Source of the DNA: Micromonospora gifhornensis
Lineage (GTDB): Bacteria; Actinomycetota; Actinomycetes; Mycobacteriales; Micromonosporaceae
DNA length: 64,000 nucleotides
Assembly: GCF_016863515.1 (NCBI RefSeq)
Contig: NZ_BOPA01000018.1
Span: forward strand, 1 to 64,000
Direction: 5' to 3'
Shown: positions 33,301 to 43,396 of the stretch, piece by piece
How positions within the stretch are numbered: position 1 is the first letter of the stretch
Layout of the letters: every line of letters begins with the position of its first letter
Position numbers and translations under genes: made by a program
Notes under the pieces: model-generated
Told to the model about the DNA's origin: nothing
Databases searched by the model: none
What the model saw: the letters and a program-made list of their open reading frames with translations, nothing else

Positions 33301-33875
33301 GTCACCAGCACGTGCACGTCGCCGCGGGGGTTCTTGTCGAAGTTGTACCACTCCTCGCTGCGGTTCCAGCGGTCCGGCAGGCTGGCCGTGGACGGGTGCT
33401 TCTTGTCGGCCACGATCGCGGTGCCGGGCAGCACGCCGGGGGAGTGCTCGGGCATGTGCGCGCCGGCGTTGATGGTCTGGTCCCACCACGGGTATTCGCC
33501 CTCGATGCCCATGTCGGTGGCGTTGTGGATGGCGACGATTCCCTTGCCGGAGGCGAGGTAGCCCTCCACCGCCTGGCGTTGGGCGGCCGAGGTCCAGACC
33601 ATGCCGGAGGTCTGGAACATGATGAGAACGTCGAAGGTGGCCAGGTTGGCCGGGGTGAAGACGCTCGAGTCCTCACTGTGTACGAGCTCGAAGTTGTCGG
33701 CTGCCGCCTGCTGCTGGAACATCGACACCCCGGCGGGGATCGAGTCGTGCCGGTAGCCGGTGGTCTTGGTGAACAGCAACGCCCGGAAGGCGGGCGCCGC
33801 CGACGCCGGGTTGACCAGCGCGAGCGCCAGTAACAGACCCAGGGTCACACCGATGATTGTTGTCTTACGACGCAT
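30312..33875 (-). CDS. Secreted ThuA-PQQ-type sugar dehydrogenase-PKD-lectin
   Basis: A 1187-residue secreted multidomain protein. After a signal peptide (MRRKTTIIG to about residue 27) the order is: ThuA-like amidotransferase-fold domain (about 30-245, LLFTKTTGYRHDSIPAG, GGGRVWATAMGH); a glucose/sorbosone dehydrogenase beta-propeller (about 260-650, SLAVAPDGRVLYVQRGG, GLALDPNF, FGPDGNLYIGTGDD, YAMGFRNPFRFSIDP, PMDMEFGPDGSLYLLEWG); PKD (about 655-740); a beta-domain; a CBM6-like region (about 870-1020); and a ricin-type lectin (about 1040-1187) with QxW motifs. The propeller type binds PQQ and oxidises aldoses. ATG 33875 follows GAGGAG. Divergent from a sugar ABC operon, it may oxidise a polymer-bound or free sugar outside the cell. 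Confidence 0.85.
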   Translation of the reverse strand: MRRKTTIIGVTLGLLLALALVNPASAAPAFRALLFTKTTGYRHDSIPAGVSMFQQQAAADNFELVHSEDSSVFTPANLATFDVLIMFQTSGMVWTSAAQRQAVEGYLASGKGIVAIHNATDMGIEGEYPWWDQTINAGAHMPEHSPGVLPGTAIVADKKHPSTASLPDRWNRSEEWYNFDKNPRGDVHVLVTADERTYNPGSRAMGPDHPISWCRSVGGGRVWATAMGHAIASYSETHFRNHVLGGVKWAAGNQPGDCGGTVWGNFEKRTLDDNTVDPMSLAVAPDGRVLYVQRGGQVKIFKPSTNSTVTAGTLSVYTGGEDGLTGLALDPNFASNGYVYLYHSPASSSTDVNRVSRYTLTGDTLNMSSGVTIIDIPAYRDRTYPEPGHTGGYIDFGPDGNLYIGTGDDVAPNLDPNWQGYAPLDWRSGKHMLDAARTAGNTNDLRGKLLRIRPSAGGGYTIPSGNLYPQGTAQTRPEIYAMGFRNPFRFSIDPSNGWVYLADYGPDRNPPTTNRGPEGLVELNVIKAPGNYGWPFCHGDNQPYAPYNPDTGAVGAKFNCAAPVNNSPNNTGLTSLRPVVAPNIWYGYGTSQTFPELGSGGSAPMGGPVYRYNAANPSATKFPPYYDGVHFFYEWSRNYIKEVHFDSATAVTRTNPFLPTTRFNKPMDMEFGPDGSLYLLEWGTNFGGGNSDSGLYRIDYIQGGRTPIAKATGTPTSGNAPLTVQFSSAGSMDPDPGDTLSYQWTFGDGTTSTAANPSKVYTSNGNYTAQLKVTDSSGKSGFANVQITVGNTAPVVTITTPANGGMLTFGDQVSYQISVSDPGGAAIDCSKVFLNPALGHDDHAHETTDYPGCSGTIPTDLLGGHPDGANLFYVLNARYTDNGGAGGAAPLTGHAQVILQPKHKQAEYYSSQSGTRIVEQAGAQSGKRIGDISNNDWVAFTPMSLSGINTVSYRLSSPSGGGTIELRAGSPTGTLLATTPVPATGGWDNYQSTAPVNVTALAGTHTLYLVFKGSGNNWFDLDSHTFSGPGVGTGGPVTPPPGDGVAGKTWTLTAQHSGKLMDVNGVSTADGAQIHQWASTGGNNQKWQAVDAGNGAVYLKAVHSGKCAEVIGGSTTAGAFLQQATCNNSNQQKFTATPTGTSGVYTVKSVPSGLCLDVNSAATTDGARLLQWTCHGGTNQQWRFSAA

Positions 33876-33902
33876 TCCGTCTCCTCTGTGGCGGTGCGGT
33901 GC

Positions 33903-33931
33903 GGGGCGGGGCGGGGCGGTGTGGGGCGGGG
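33903..33931 (+). other. G-quadruplex-prone tract in promoter/leader
   Basis: Five runs of four G (33903-06, 33908-11, 33913-16, 33923-26, 33928-31) with loops of 1-6 bases lie 28-56 bases upstream of the ThuA-dehydrogenase start, on its template strand. The tract is far more regular than the surrounding DNA. Confidence 0.6.
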
Positions 33932-34128
33932 CAACTGTGGTGCGACCACGGAGCCGGTCACCGGTCCGGGCACGGCGCAGGGTGCCGTGCGGTGGGCGCG
34001 AGCCCGGTCGCGTCGTCGTGCCTGGCGTCGCCCGGTCGCACGGCCGGCGGTCACGCAGCGTCATGCCGGATCGGTTGCCGTCCCGTGGTCGGGAGGGCCG
34101 GGGCCGGAAGCTCTATATATGGGAAGTC

Positions 34129-34149
34129 GTTGATGTTAACGACAACATC
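34129..34149. promoter_or_regulatory. Palindromic operator candidate
   Basis: The 558-base gap between the dehydrogenase gene and the ABC operon holds GTTG-N2-GTTAAC-N2-CAAC (34129-34146) overlapping GATGTT-N6-AACATC (34132-34149). The geometry resembles LacI/ROK-type operators. ATATAT precedes it at 34115-34120. The rest of the gap, apart from the G-rich tract, has no gene; TTGACT (34399-34404) is a possible -35 box for the ABC operon. Confidence 0.45.
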
Positions 34150-34433
34150 TGGAGCGGTGTGGTGCGGTAGCGCGCGTCCTGAAGGTGCCCGTATGCACGC
34201 TCACCTGGGCGGCAGGATGATCGAAAGCCGCTGCCAGGTAGGGGATTGCGAACTCATACCCGAACATCTATCTTCATACGTGTGATGTTTCGGTTGTGTC
34301 AAGCGAAAGTTTGAGCACGACCACAGGAAGTGCCGTGCTCGGCGACGAAAACGGGCGGGTTGCCAGCGCGGAAGTGCCCTGTGTGCCGCCGACGCACCTT
34401 GACTCTGACTACTATCCGTGAGGAATTTCGACG

Positions 34434-35945
34434 ATGCCAGATGGACACCCCGGTGCCCTGCTCGCCCTGCGGGGCATCAGCAAGTCCTTCCTCGGCGTCG
34501 GTGTCCTGCACGAGGTCGACCTCGACGTCGCGGCCGGCGAGGTGCACGCGGTCGTCGGCGAGAACGGTGCCGGCAAGTCCACCCTGATGAAGATCGTCTC
34601 CGGCGGGTACGCCCCGGACGCCGGCACCATCACCCTGGCCGGGCAGCCGCAGGTGTTCGGCAGCCCACGCGACGCCCAGCGGGCCGGCGTCGGCATCATC
34701 CACCAGGAGTTCAACCTGTTGCCGGAGCGCACCGTCGCCGAGAACGTGTACCTGGGTCACGAGCCGGTACGCCGCGGCCTGGTCGACCGGCGTCAGATGC
34801 TCGCCTCCACCCGACGCCTGCTGGACTCGATCGGCGAGACGGCCCTACCCGCCGACGCGCCGGTCGGACGCCTCAGCGTCGCCCAGCAACAGGTCGTCGA
34901 GATCGTCAAGACGCTCGCCCTCGACGCGCGACTGATCATCATGGACGAACCCACCGCCGCGCTGGCCGACCACGAGGTGGCCCTGCTCTACCGCCTGGTG
35001 CGCCGCCTCCAGGAGCAGGGCATCGGCATCCTCTACGTCTCGCACCGGCTCACCGAGGTCTTCGACCTGTCCAGCCGGATCACCGTGCTCAAGGACGGCC
35101 GGCGGGTGACCACCGTACCCACCGCCGACACCACCGCCGACGAACTGGTCCGGCACATGGTCGGGCGGGAACTGTCCCACTACTACCCGCCGCGAGCCAC
35201 CCCGCAGGACATCGGCGAGGTCCGGCTCACCGTCCGCGCGGGCGCCAACCGCAAGCTGCGCGACATCGACCTGACGTTGCGCGCGGGAGAGGTGCTCGGC
35301 GTCGGCGGCCTGCAGGGCTCCGGGCGCTCCGCCCTGGCCCGAGCCCTGTTCGGGGTGGCACCGTTCACCGCCGGCGAGGTCGTCGTCGACGGCACCCCGA
35401 CCCGACTGCGTTCCCCGCGTACGGCGATGCGGGCCGGGGTCGCCTACGTCAGCGAGGACCGCAAGGGCGAGGGGATCGTCGCCCGTCAGTCCGTACTGGA
35501 CAACGCGCTGCTGGCCAGCCGCGCCGTCTTCGCCCTCCGCTCCGGCCGCACCGCCCGCACCGTACGGGTCCGGGAACTGCTCGCCGCCGTCGAGGTCCGC
35601 AGCGCCGGTGACCAGCAGGAGATCCGGTACCTGTCCGGCGGCAACCAGCAGAAGGTGGTGCTGGCCCGCTGGCTCGCCGTGAACCCGCGGATCCTGCTCT
35701 TCGACGAACCCACCCGCGGTATCGACGTGGGTGCCAAGTCCGCGATCCACGACCTGGTGCGCCGACTCGCCCGCGACGGCGCGGCGGTACTGATGATCTC
35801 GTCGGACCTGCCCGAACTGCTCGGCATGAGCGACCGCATGATCGTCATGCGCGACGGGCGGATCGCCGGCGAACTGCCGGCCGGCGCCACCGAGGAGGAC
35901 GTCGTCGCCCTCGCCGTCGGCACGGTACGGGAGACGGCCGCGTGA
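34434..35945 (+). CDS. RbsA/MglA-type sugar ABC transporter ATPase
   Basis: A 503-residue tandem ATPase of the CUT2 class. The first domain has Walker A GENGAGKSTLMKI, signature LSVAQQQ and Walker B IIMDEPTAAL. The second has a degenerate Walker A (GLQGSGRSALARAL), signature YLSGGNQQKVVLARWL and Walker B LLFDEPTRGIDVG, the usual RbsA pattern. It energises import by the two permeases that follow. GAGGA lies 10 bases before ATG 34434. The stop overlaps the permease GTG (GTGA). Confidence 0.93.
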   Translation: MPDGHPGALLALRGISKSFLGVGVLHEVDLDVAAGEVHAVVGENGAGKSTLMKIVSGGYAPDAGTITLAGQPQVFGSPRDAQRAGVGIIHQEFNLLPERTVAENVYLGHEPVRRGLVDRRQMLASTRRLLDSIGETALPADAPVGRLSVAQQQVVEIVKTLALDARLIIMDEPTAALADHEVALLYRLVRRLQEQGIGILYVSHRLTEVFDLSSRITVLKDGRRVTTVPTADTTADELVRHMVGRELSHYYPPRATPQDIGEVRLTVRAGANRKLRDIDLTLRAGEVLGVGGLQGSGRSALARALFGVAPFTAGEVVVDGTPTRLRSPRTAMRAGVAYVSEDRKGEGIVARQSVLDNALLASRAVFALRSGRTARTVRVRELLAAVEVRSAGDQQEIRYLSGGNQQKVVLARWLAVNPRILLFDEPTRGIDVGAKSAIHDLVRRLARDGAAVLMISSDLPELLGMSDRMIVMRDGRIAGELPAGATEEDVVALAVGTVRETAA

Positions 35946-36916
35946 GCGCCCTGCCTCTGTCGCCCGCCCGGCGGCCGGTGCCGGGCGTGTTCGTGGCCCT
36001 GGGCCTCACCCTCGCCATCGGCTGGCTGGTCGTCGCGATCGACGGCGGCCAACTGTTCAACCAGTCGACGACGGTGAGTCTGCTGCACGTCGCCGCCGGG
36101 CTCGGATTCGTCGCGGTCGGCCAGACCCTGGTCATCCTCGGCGGCTCGCTGGACCTCTCGGTGGCGTACGTGGTCAGCCTCAGCACCCTGGTCGCGGCCG
36201 AGACCATGAACGGCAGCAACGCGGCGCTGCTGCCCGCGATCGGCCTCACCCTGCTCGTCAGCGCCGGCATCGGGCTGTTCAACGGGCTGCTCGTCACCAC
36301 CGGTCAGATCAACCCGTTCATCGCCACCCTCGGTGTCGGGCTGCTGCTCAAGGGCTATCTCGACAGCAGGTACGACGGCCCGGCCGGCAGCACCGCCCCG
36401 GCCCTCGTACAGACCCTCGGCTACCAGCGGGTCGGGCCCGTACCGCTGTCCTTCCTGCTGCTGCTCGCGGTCGCCGGGGCCTGCTGGTTCCTGCTGTCGC
36501 GGACCCGGTTCGGTCACCACCTGATCGCCGTCGGCGGTGACCCGGAGGTGGCCCGGCTCTCCGGTGTCCGCAACGACCGGGTACGGGTGACCGCCCACGT
36601 GCTCTGCTCCCTGTGCGCCGGGCTCGCCGGGATCTACCTCGCCAGCCGCCTCGGCTCCGGCGCTCCCCGGGTCGGCACCGAGGGCCTCTACGACCTGGAA
36701 TCGATCGCCGCGGTGGTGATCGGCGGCACCGCCCTCGCCGGCGGCCGGGGCGGGGTCGTCGGCACCGTCGGCGGCGTGCTGCTGCTCGCCGGCATCGACG
36801 CCATCTTCAACCAACTCGCGGTGGACGCCTTCGCCAAGCAGGTCGTCCGAGGCGTGATCATCATCGCCGCCGTGGCCGTCTACGCCCGTCGGGCCCTGCG
36901 GAAGGCGGACCGGTGA
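35942..36916 (+). CDS. CUT2 sugar ABC transporter permease (RbsC-type)
   Basis: A 324-residue permease with about 8-10 hydrophobic segments and RbsC/BPD_transp_2 motifs: GQTLVILGGSLDLSVAYVVS, FIATLGVGLLLKGYLDSRYDG, AVGGDPEVARLSGVRNDRV, VVIGGTALAGGRGGVVGT. GTG 35942 and a GTGA overlap at each end show tight coupling. It probably forms a heterodimer with the next permease. Confidence 0.9.
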   Translation: MSALPLSPARRPVPGVFVALGLTLAIGWLVVAIDGGQLFNQSTTVSLLHVAAGLGFVAVGQTLVILGGSLDLSVAYVVSLSTLVAAETMNGSNAALLPAIGLTLLVSAGIGLFNGLLVTTGQINPFIATLGVGLLLKGYLDSRYDGPAGSTAPALVQTLGYQRVGPVPLSFLLLLAVAGACWFLLSRTRFGHHLIAVGGDPEVARLSGVRNDRVRVTAHVLCSLCAGLAGIYLASRLGSGAPRVGTEGLYDLESIAAVVIGGTALAGGRGGVVGTVGGVLLLAGIDAIFNQLAVDAFAKQVVRGVIIIAAVAVYARRALRKADR

Positions 36917-37896
36917 CCACACAGACCGTCTCGCGTCGCCTCGCACCGCTGCGGCGGTGGAACAGCGGTGGGATCCTGCCGATCCTCGCGGTGCTGGTGG
37001 TGCTCCTGGTCCTCGTCGCCGCCCGCCAACCCGACTTCCTCAGCCCGCCGTCGCTGATGTCGTTCCTCGGCCGCTCGGCGCCGATCATCCTGCTCGCCGC
37101 CGGTCAGTACTTCGTGATCGTCTCCGGGGAGTTCGACCTGTCCGTCGGCTCCCTGGTCACCGCGCAGGTGGTGGTCGCCGCCCGGCTCATCGACAGCGAC
37201 CCGTCGCGGACCTGGCCGGTGGTGCTGGTGCTGCTCGCCGGGGGTGCGCTCGTCGGCCTGGTCAACGGCCTGATCACCACCCGGCTGCGGGTGCCCTCGT
37301 TCGTCACCACCCTCGGCATGTTCCTGATCCTCGTCGGCGCGGTCTACCTCTGGTCCGACGGCGCGCCCAAGGGCGGTCTCACCGACCAGTTCCGCCAACT
37401 CGGTCGCCGGGCCGTCGAGGACGTACCGGTGTTCGGTCGGCTGCCGTACGCGCTGCTGGTCCTGCTGGTCCTCGCGGTGGCCGCGGTGCTGCTGATGCGC
37501 TCCGACTTCGGTCGGACCCTGGTCGCCGTCGGCGACAACCCGCGTACCGCACAGCTGAGCGGGGTGCGGGTGTGGCGTACCCGCACCATCGCCTTCGTCC
37601 TCAGTGGCCTCGCCGCGGCGGTCGCCGCGATCCTGATCGGCGGGTACGGCGGCGTCTCCTTCCAGGCCGGCGCGGGCCTGGAGTTCGGCGCCATCACTGC
37701 GGTCGTCCTCGGCGGGGTCGCCCTCGGCGGCGGCCGGGGCTCGGTCGTCGGCGCGATGCTCGGCGCGCTGACCCTCGAACTGCTCTTCGCGTTGATGAAT
37801 TTCTACGGCGTCTCCGGCGCGCTCAGACCGAGCGTGCAAGGCGCCATCATCCTGCTCGCCGTGGCGGTCTCGGCCCGGCGTTTCTCATCCAGATAA
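36913..37896 (+). CDS. CUT2 sugar ABC transporter permease (RbsC-type)
   Basis: A 327-residue paralogue of the preceding permease, with AAGQYFVIVSGEFDLSVGSL, PSFVTTLGMFLILVGAVYLW, AVGDNPRTAQLSGVRVWR and VVLGGVALGGGRGSVVGA. GTG 36913 overlaps the preceding stop. Its 3' end is 13 bases before the SBP gene. Confidence 0.9.
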   Translation: MTTQTVSRRLAPLRRWNSGGILPILAVLVVLLVLVAARQPDFLSPPSLMSFLGRSAPIILLAAGQYFVIVSGEFDLSVGSLVTAQVVVAARLIDSDPSRTWPVVLVLLAGGALVGLVNGLITTRLRVPSFVTTLGMFLILVGAVYLWSDGAPKGGLTDQFRQLGRRAVEDVPVFGRLPYALLVLLVLAVAAVLLMRSDFGRTLVAVGDNPRTAQLSGVRVWRTRTIAFVLSGLAAAVAAILIGGYGGVSFQAGAGLEFGAITAVVLGGVALGGGRGSVVGAMLGALTLELLFALMNFYGVSGALRPSVQGAIILLAVAVSARRFSSR

Positions 37897-37909
37897 AGGG
37901 GATTGCCTC

Positions 37910-39094
37910 ATGAAACGTTGCCTGGCCGCGGTCGCCGCGGTGACCTTGCTGACGCTCGCCGGCTGCGCCACGGACACGCCGGTGGCCACCCCGTCCAGCA
38001 CCGAGTCCGCACCGGCCGGCGCCGGCACCGGCGAGCAGTCGAAGTTCTTCGACCAGACCGACTACGACAACGAGTTGGCGCTGCTCGACGCCACCGCCAC
38101 CGGGCCGGCGGACAAGCCGTGGGAGCAGGCGCTCAACCCCACGCTTGTGGACACCACGAAGTTCAAGAAGGCCGGCCCGTACAAGATCTGTTTCTCCAAC
38201 GCGGCGTTGAACAACCCCTGGCGGCAGGTCGGTTACAAGACCATGCAGGCGGAGGTGGCGGCGCAGGGCGACCGGATCAAGGAGTTCGTGCACGTCGAGG
38301 CCGAGGGTAAGGACCAGAAGCAGATCGCCGACATCAACGACCTGCTCGGCAAGGACTGCGACGCCCTGATCGTCTCGCCGAACACCACCGCCACCCTCAC
38401 CCCGGCCGTGGAAGCGGCCTGCCAGACCGGTCTGCCGGTCATCGTCTTCGACCGTGGCGTCGACACCGACTGCCCGGTGACCTTCATCAACCCCATCGGC
38501 GGGTACGGCTTCGGTCATGTCGGTGCCGAGTTCGTCAGCCAGCGGATGAAGCCCGGCGGCAAGCTGCTCGCCCTGCGCATCCTGCCCGGCGTGGACGTGC
38601 TGGAGACCCGCTGGTCCGCCGCGAAGGTCGCCTTCGACAAGGCCGGCGTCGACGTCGTCGGGGTCGAGTTCACCGACGGTGACCCGGCCAAGACCAAGAA
38701 GATCGTCGACGACTACCTCCAGCGGTACGGCACCATCGACGGCGTCTGGATGGACGCCGGGGCGGTCGCGGTCGCGGCGGTCGAGGCGTTCCAGGACGCC
38801 GGCAAGCCGGTGCCCCCGATCAACGGCGAGGACCAGCTCGACTTCCTGAAGGTGTGGAAGGAGGCCGGTCTCACCGCGATCGCGCCGACCTACCCGACCT
38901 ACCAGTGGCGCACCCCGATCATCGCGGCCCTGCGCATCCTCGACGGCCAGCAGGTGTCCAGCCCGTGGAAGCTGCCCCAGCCGACGATCACGCAGGAGAA
39001 CCTCGACAGCTACCTCGACGCGGACATGCCGCCGCTGCACTACGCGATGTGCGGCTGCACCGACCTGCCCGGATACCCCCAGCGCTGGAAGTAG
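37910..39094 (+). CDS. CUT2 sugar-binding lipoprotein
   Basis: A 394-residue periplasmic-binding-protein family-4 (RbsB-like) lipoprotein; the lipobox ends LAGC at residue 18. Typical parts: YKICFSNAALNNPWRQVGYK, DLLGKDCDALIVSPNTTATL, GLPVIVFDRGVDTDC and DGVWMDAGAVAVAAVEAF. It has a ~65-residue N-terminal spacer and a Cys-containing C-terminal end (MCGCTDLP), both longer than E. coli RbsB. It serves the 34434-37896 transporter and sits just before an epimerase gene, suggesting a ketose or rare sugar ligand. Confidence 0.9.
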   Translation: MKRCLAAVAAVTLLTLAGCATDTPVATPSSTESAPAGAGTGEQSKFFDQTDYDNELALLDATATGPADKPWEQALNPTLVDTTKFKKAGPYKICFSNAALNNPWRQVGYKTMQAEVAAQGDRIKEFVHVEAEGKDQKQIADINDLLGKDCDALIVSPNTTATLTPAVEAACQTGLPVIVFDRGVDTDCPVTFINPIGGYGFGHVGAEFVSQRMKPGGKLLALRILPGVDVLETRWSAAKVAFDKAGVDVVGVEFTDGDPAKTKKIVDDYLQRYGTIDGVWMDAGAVAVAAVEAFQDAGKPVPPINGEDQLDFLKVWKEAGLTAIAPTYPTYQWRTPIIAALRILDGQQVSSPWKLPQPTITQENLDSYLDADMPPLHYAMCGCTDLPGYPQRWK

Positions 39095-39099
39095 GCCCG

Positions 39100-39951
39100 A
39101 TGTACGAGATCGGCGTCAACCCATGGGTGTGGGCCTCACCGGTCGACGACGCGGCCCTCGCCGACCTGGTGCCCCGGATCGCCCGCTTCGGCTTCGACGC
39201 GGTGGAGTTGCCGATCGAGCAGCCCGGGGACTGGGATCCGGCCCGGACCCGGGACCTGCTCACGGCCCACGGCCTGACCGCCGCCGGCGTCTGCGCGGTC
39301 ACCCCGCCCGGTCGGGACCTGGTCGACGCCACCCCGGAGGTGGTCGAGGCGACCCGGGCGTACCTGCGGGGCTGTGTGGACGCTGCGGTGGCCGTCGGCG
39401 CGCCGACGGTCGGCGGTCCGGTCTACGCCTCCGTGGGCCGGACCTGGCGGATGAGCGTGGCCGAGCGCGCCACCTGCTACGCCGACTTCCGTCGGGCGCT
39501 GACGCCGGTCGCCGACTACGCCGGCGAGCGGGGCGTGGCCATCGGCGTCGAGGCGCTCAACCGCTACGAGACGAGTGTGGTCAACACCATCGAGCAGACG
39601 TTGGACCTGATCGACGGTCTGCCGCCGAACGTCGGCCTCATGATCGACACGTACCACATGAACATCGAGGAGGCCGACCCGTACGCCGCGCTCGCCGCCG
39701 CCGGCCCGCACATCAAGCACGTCCAGGTCAGCGGCACCAACCGGGGGGCTCCCGGTGCCGACCACCTGGACTGGCCCCGGTTCCTCGCCGTGCTGGCCAC
39801 GACCGGATACCGGGGCGCGGTCTGCATCGAGTCGTTCACCCCGGACAACGACACGATCGCCACCGCCGCCTCGATCTGGCGACCGCTGGCTCCCTCACCG
39901 GACCGGCTCGCCCTCGACGGCCTGGCCCACCTGCGCGGAATTCTCGGCTGA
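39100..39951 (+). CDS. Sugar isomerase/epimerase (psicose/tagatose 3-epimerase-like)
   Basis: A 283-residue AP-endonuclease-2-like TIM barrel. Metal/catalytic motifs of the D-tagatose/D-psicose 3-epimerase group are visible: GVEALNRYETSVVNT (first Glu), LMIDTYHMNIEE (Asp and His), HIKHVQVS (His) and CIESFT (second Glu). It would epimerise a ketose at C3 or isomerise a related sugar. ATG 39100 is 5 bases after the SBP stop. Its place at the end of a CUT2 operon fits first-step metabolism of the imported sugar. Confidence 0.87.
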   Translation: MYEIGVNPWVWASPVDDAALADLVPRIARFGFDAVELPIEQPGDWDPARTRDLLTAHGLTAAGVCAVTPPGRDLVDATPEVVEATRAYLRGCVDAAVAVGAPTVGGPVYASVGRTWRMSVAERATCYADFRRALTPVADYAGERGVAIGVEALNRYETSVVNTIEQTLDLIDGLPPNVGLMIDTYHMNIEEADPYAALAAAGPHIKHVQVSGTNRGAPGADHLDWPRFLAVLATTGYRGAVCIESFTPDNDTIATAASIWRPLAPSPDRLALDGLAHLRGILG

Positions 39952-39980
39952 CCTGCCGGCGACATCCCGTGCAGCCCTGA

Positions 39981-42422
<2,442 letters not shown>

Positions 42423-42425
42423 TCC

Positions 42426-42463
42426 CCGCGTGGTGGGGTGGGTCGGGCCACCCCACCACGCGG
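42426..42463. terminator. Bidirectional hairpin terminator
   Basis: A perfect 16-bp stem (42426-42441 with 42448-42463) and 6-base loop fill the space between the beta-helix gene and the convergent luciferase-like gene. Confidence 0.85.
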
Positions 42464-43396
42464 TCACGCCTCGCCCTGCGTCCGGTCCGGCGCAGCGGGT
42501 CGGCGTTCCCGTTCGACGATCGCCCGTACCGCAGGTGCGATCTCGGCGCCGAAGCGCTGCGTCATGCTCGGGTCGTCGCCGCCGATGATGAAGGCGCTGA
42601 CGCCGTGCCCCAGGGCCAGCTCGGCGATCTGGTCGACCCAGGCCTCGGACGGGCCGTTGAGCAGCCCGCGCGGCGCCGACGAGAACTGCACGTTCATGAA
42701 GTTCATCAGCCGTCGTACGGCCGCCGGGTCGCGACCGGCGTCGTGCGCTGCGGCGTCGATCCGGGCATTGAGTTCGGGTAGGGAATCGGCCCCTCGGGGC
42801 AGGTACTCGATGGTGGGCAGCCAGCCGTCGCCGACCCCACCGGTGAGGGCGAGCATCTTCGGCTTGTACGCGCCGACCCAGATCGGGATGTCGTGGGCGG
42901 GCCGCGGACCACGTCGGGCCCCCTTCACCGAGTAGTACCGCCCGTCGTAGTTCACCGCCCCGGTGGCATCGGTGTCCCAGATCTCGCGGATGATCTCGAT
43001 GCCTTCGCCCAGCGCGGTGACGCCCTGGGCGGCGCTCAGCCGCCGTCCCCCCATGGCGGCGATGCCGTCCCAGAACGCACCGGCGCCGATGCCGAGTGCG
43101 AAGCGGCCGCCACTGAGGATGTCGAGCGAGGCGGCGGCCCGGGCCAGCACCGCCGGCGGTCGCAGCGGCAGGCTGGCGACGTTGGCGTTGACGTGGATGC
43201 GCTCGGTGCGGGCCGCGGTGAAGGCGAGCAGGGTCGAGGTGTCCAGGAACGAGGGCTGGTACGGGTGGTCCTGAAAGCTGACCAGGTCGAGACCGGCCCG
43301 GTCGGCGGTGACGGCCAGGTCGACAACCTGTCGGGCCTGCTGCGCGACGGGCGTGGCGAAGACGCCGAAGAGCAGGTCGTGTCCGTAGTCGGTCAT
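42464..43396 (-). CDS. LLM-class flavin-dependent oxidoreductase
   Basis: A 310-residue bacterial-luciferase-like TIM barrel: FGVFATPVAQQARQVVDLAV, LDLVSFQDHPYQPSFLDT, VLARAAASLDILSGGRFALGIGAG, PIWVGAYKPKMLALTGGVGDGW. Such enzymes use F420 or FMN. ATG 43396 overlaps the stop of the upstream fusion gene by four bases (ATGA), so the two are translated together. Substrate unknown. Confidence 0.87.
   Translation of the reverse strand: MTDYGHDLLFGVFATPVAQQARQVVDLAVTADRAGLDLVSFQDHPYQPSFLDTSTLLAFTAARTERIHVNANVASLPLRPPAVLARAAASLDILSGGRFALGIGAGAFWDGIAAMGGRRLSAAQGVTALGEGIEIIREIWDTDATGAVNYDGRYYSVKGARRGPRPAHDIPIWVGAYKPKMLALTGGVGDGWLPTIEYLPRGADSLPELNARIDAAAHDAGRDPAAVRRLMNFMNVQFSSAPRGLLNGPSEAWVDQIAELALGHGVSAFIIGGDDPSMTQRFGAEIAPAVRAIVERERRPAAPDRTQGEA

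Noticed and set aside
30312..34064. An earlier start (34064) for the ThuA-dehydrogenase gene
   Set aside because: The added 63 residues are Arg/Pro/Thr-rich and would hide a perfect signal peptide beginning at 33875 behind GAGGAG.
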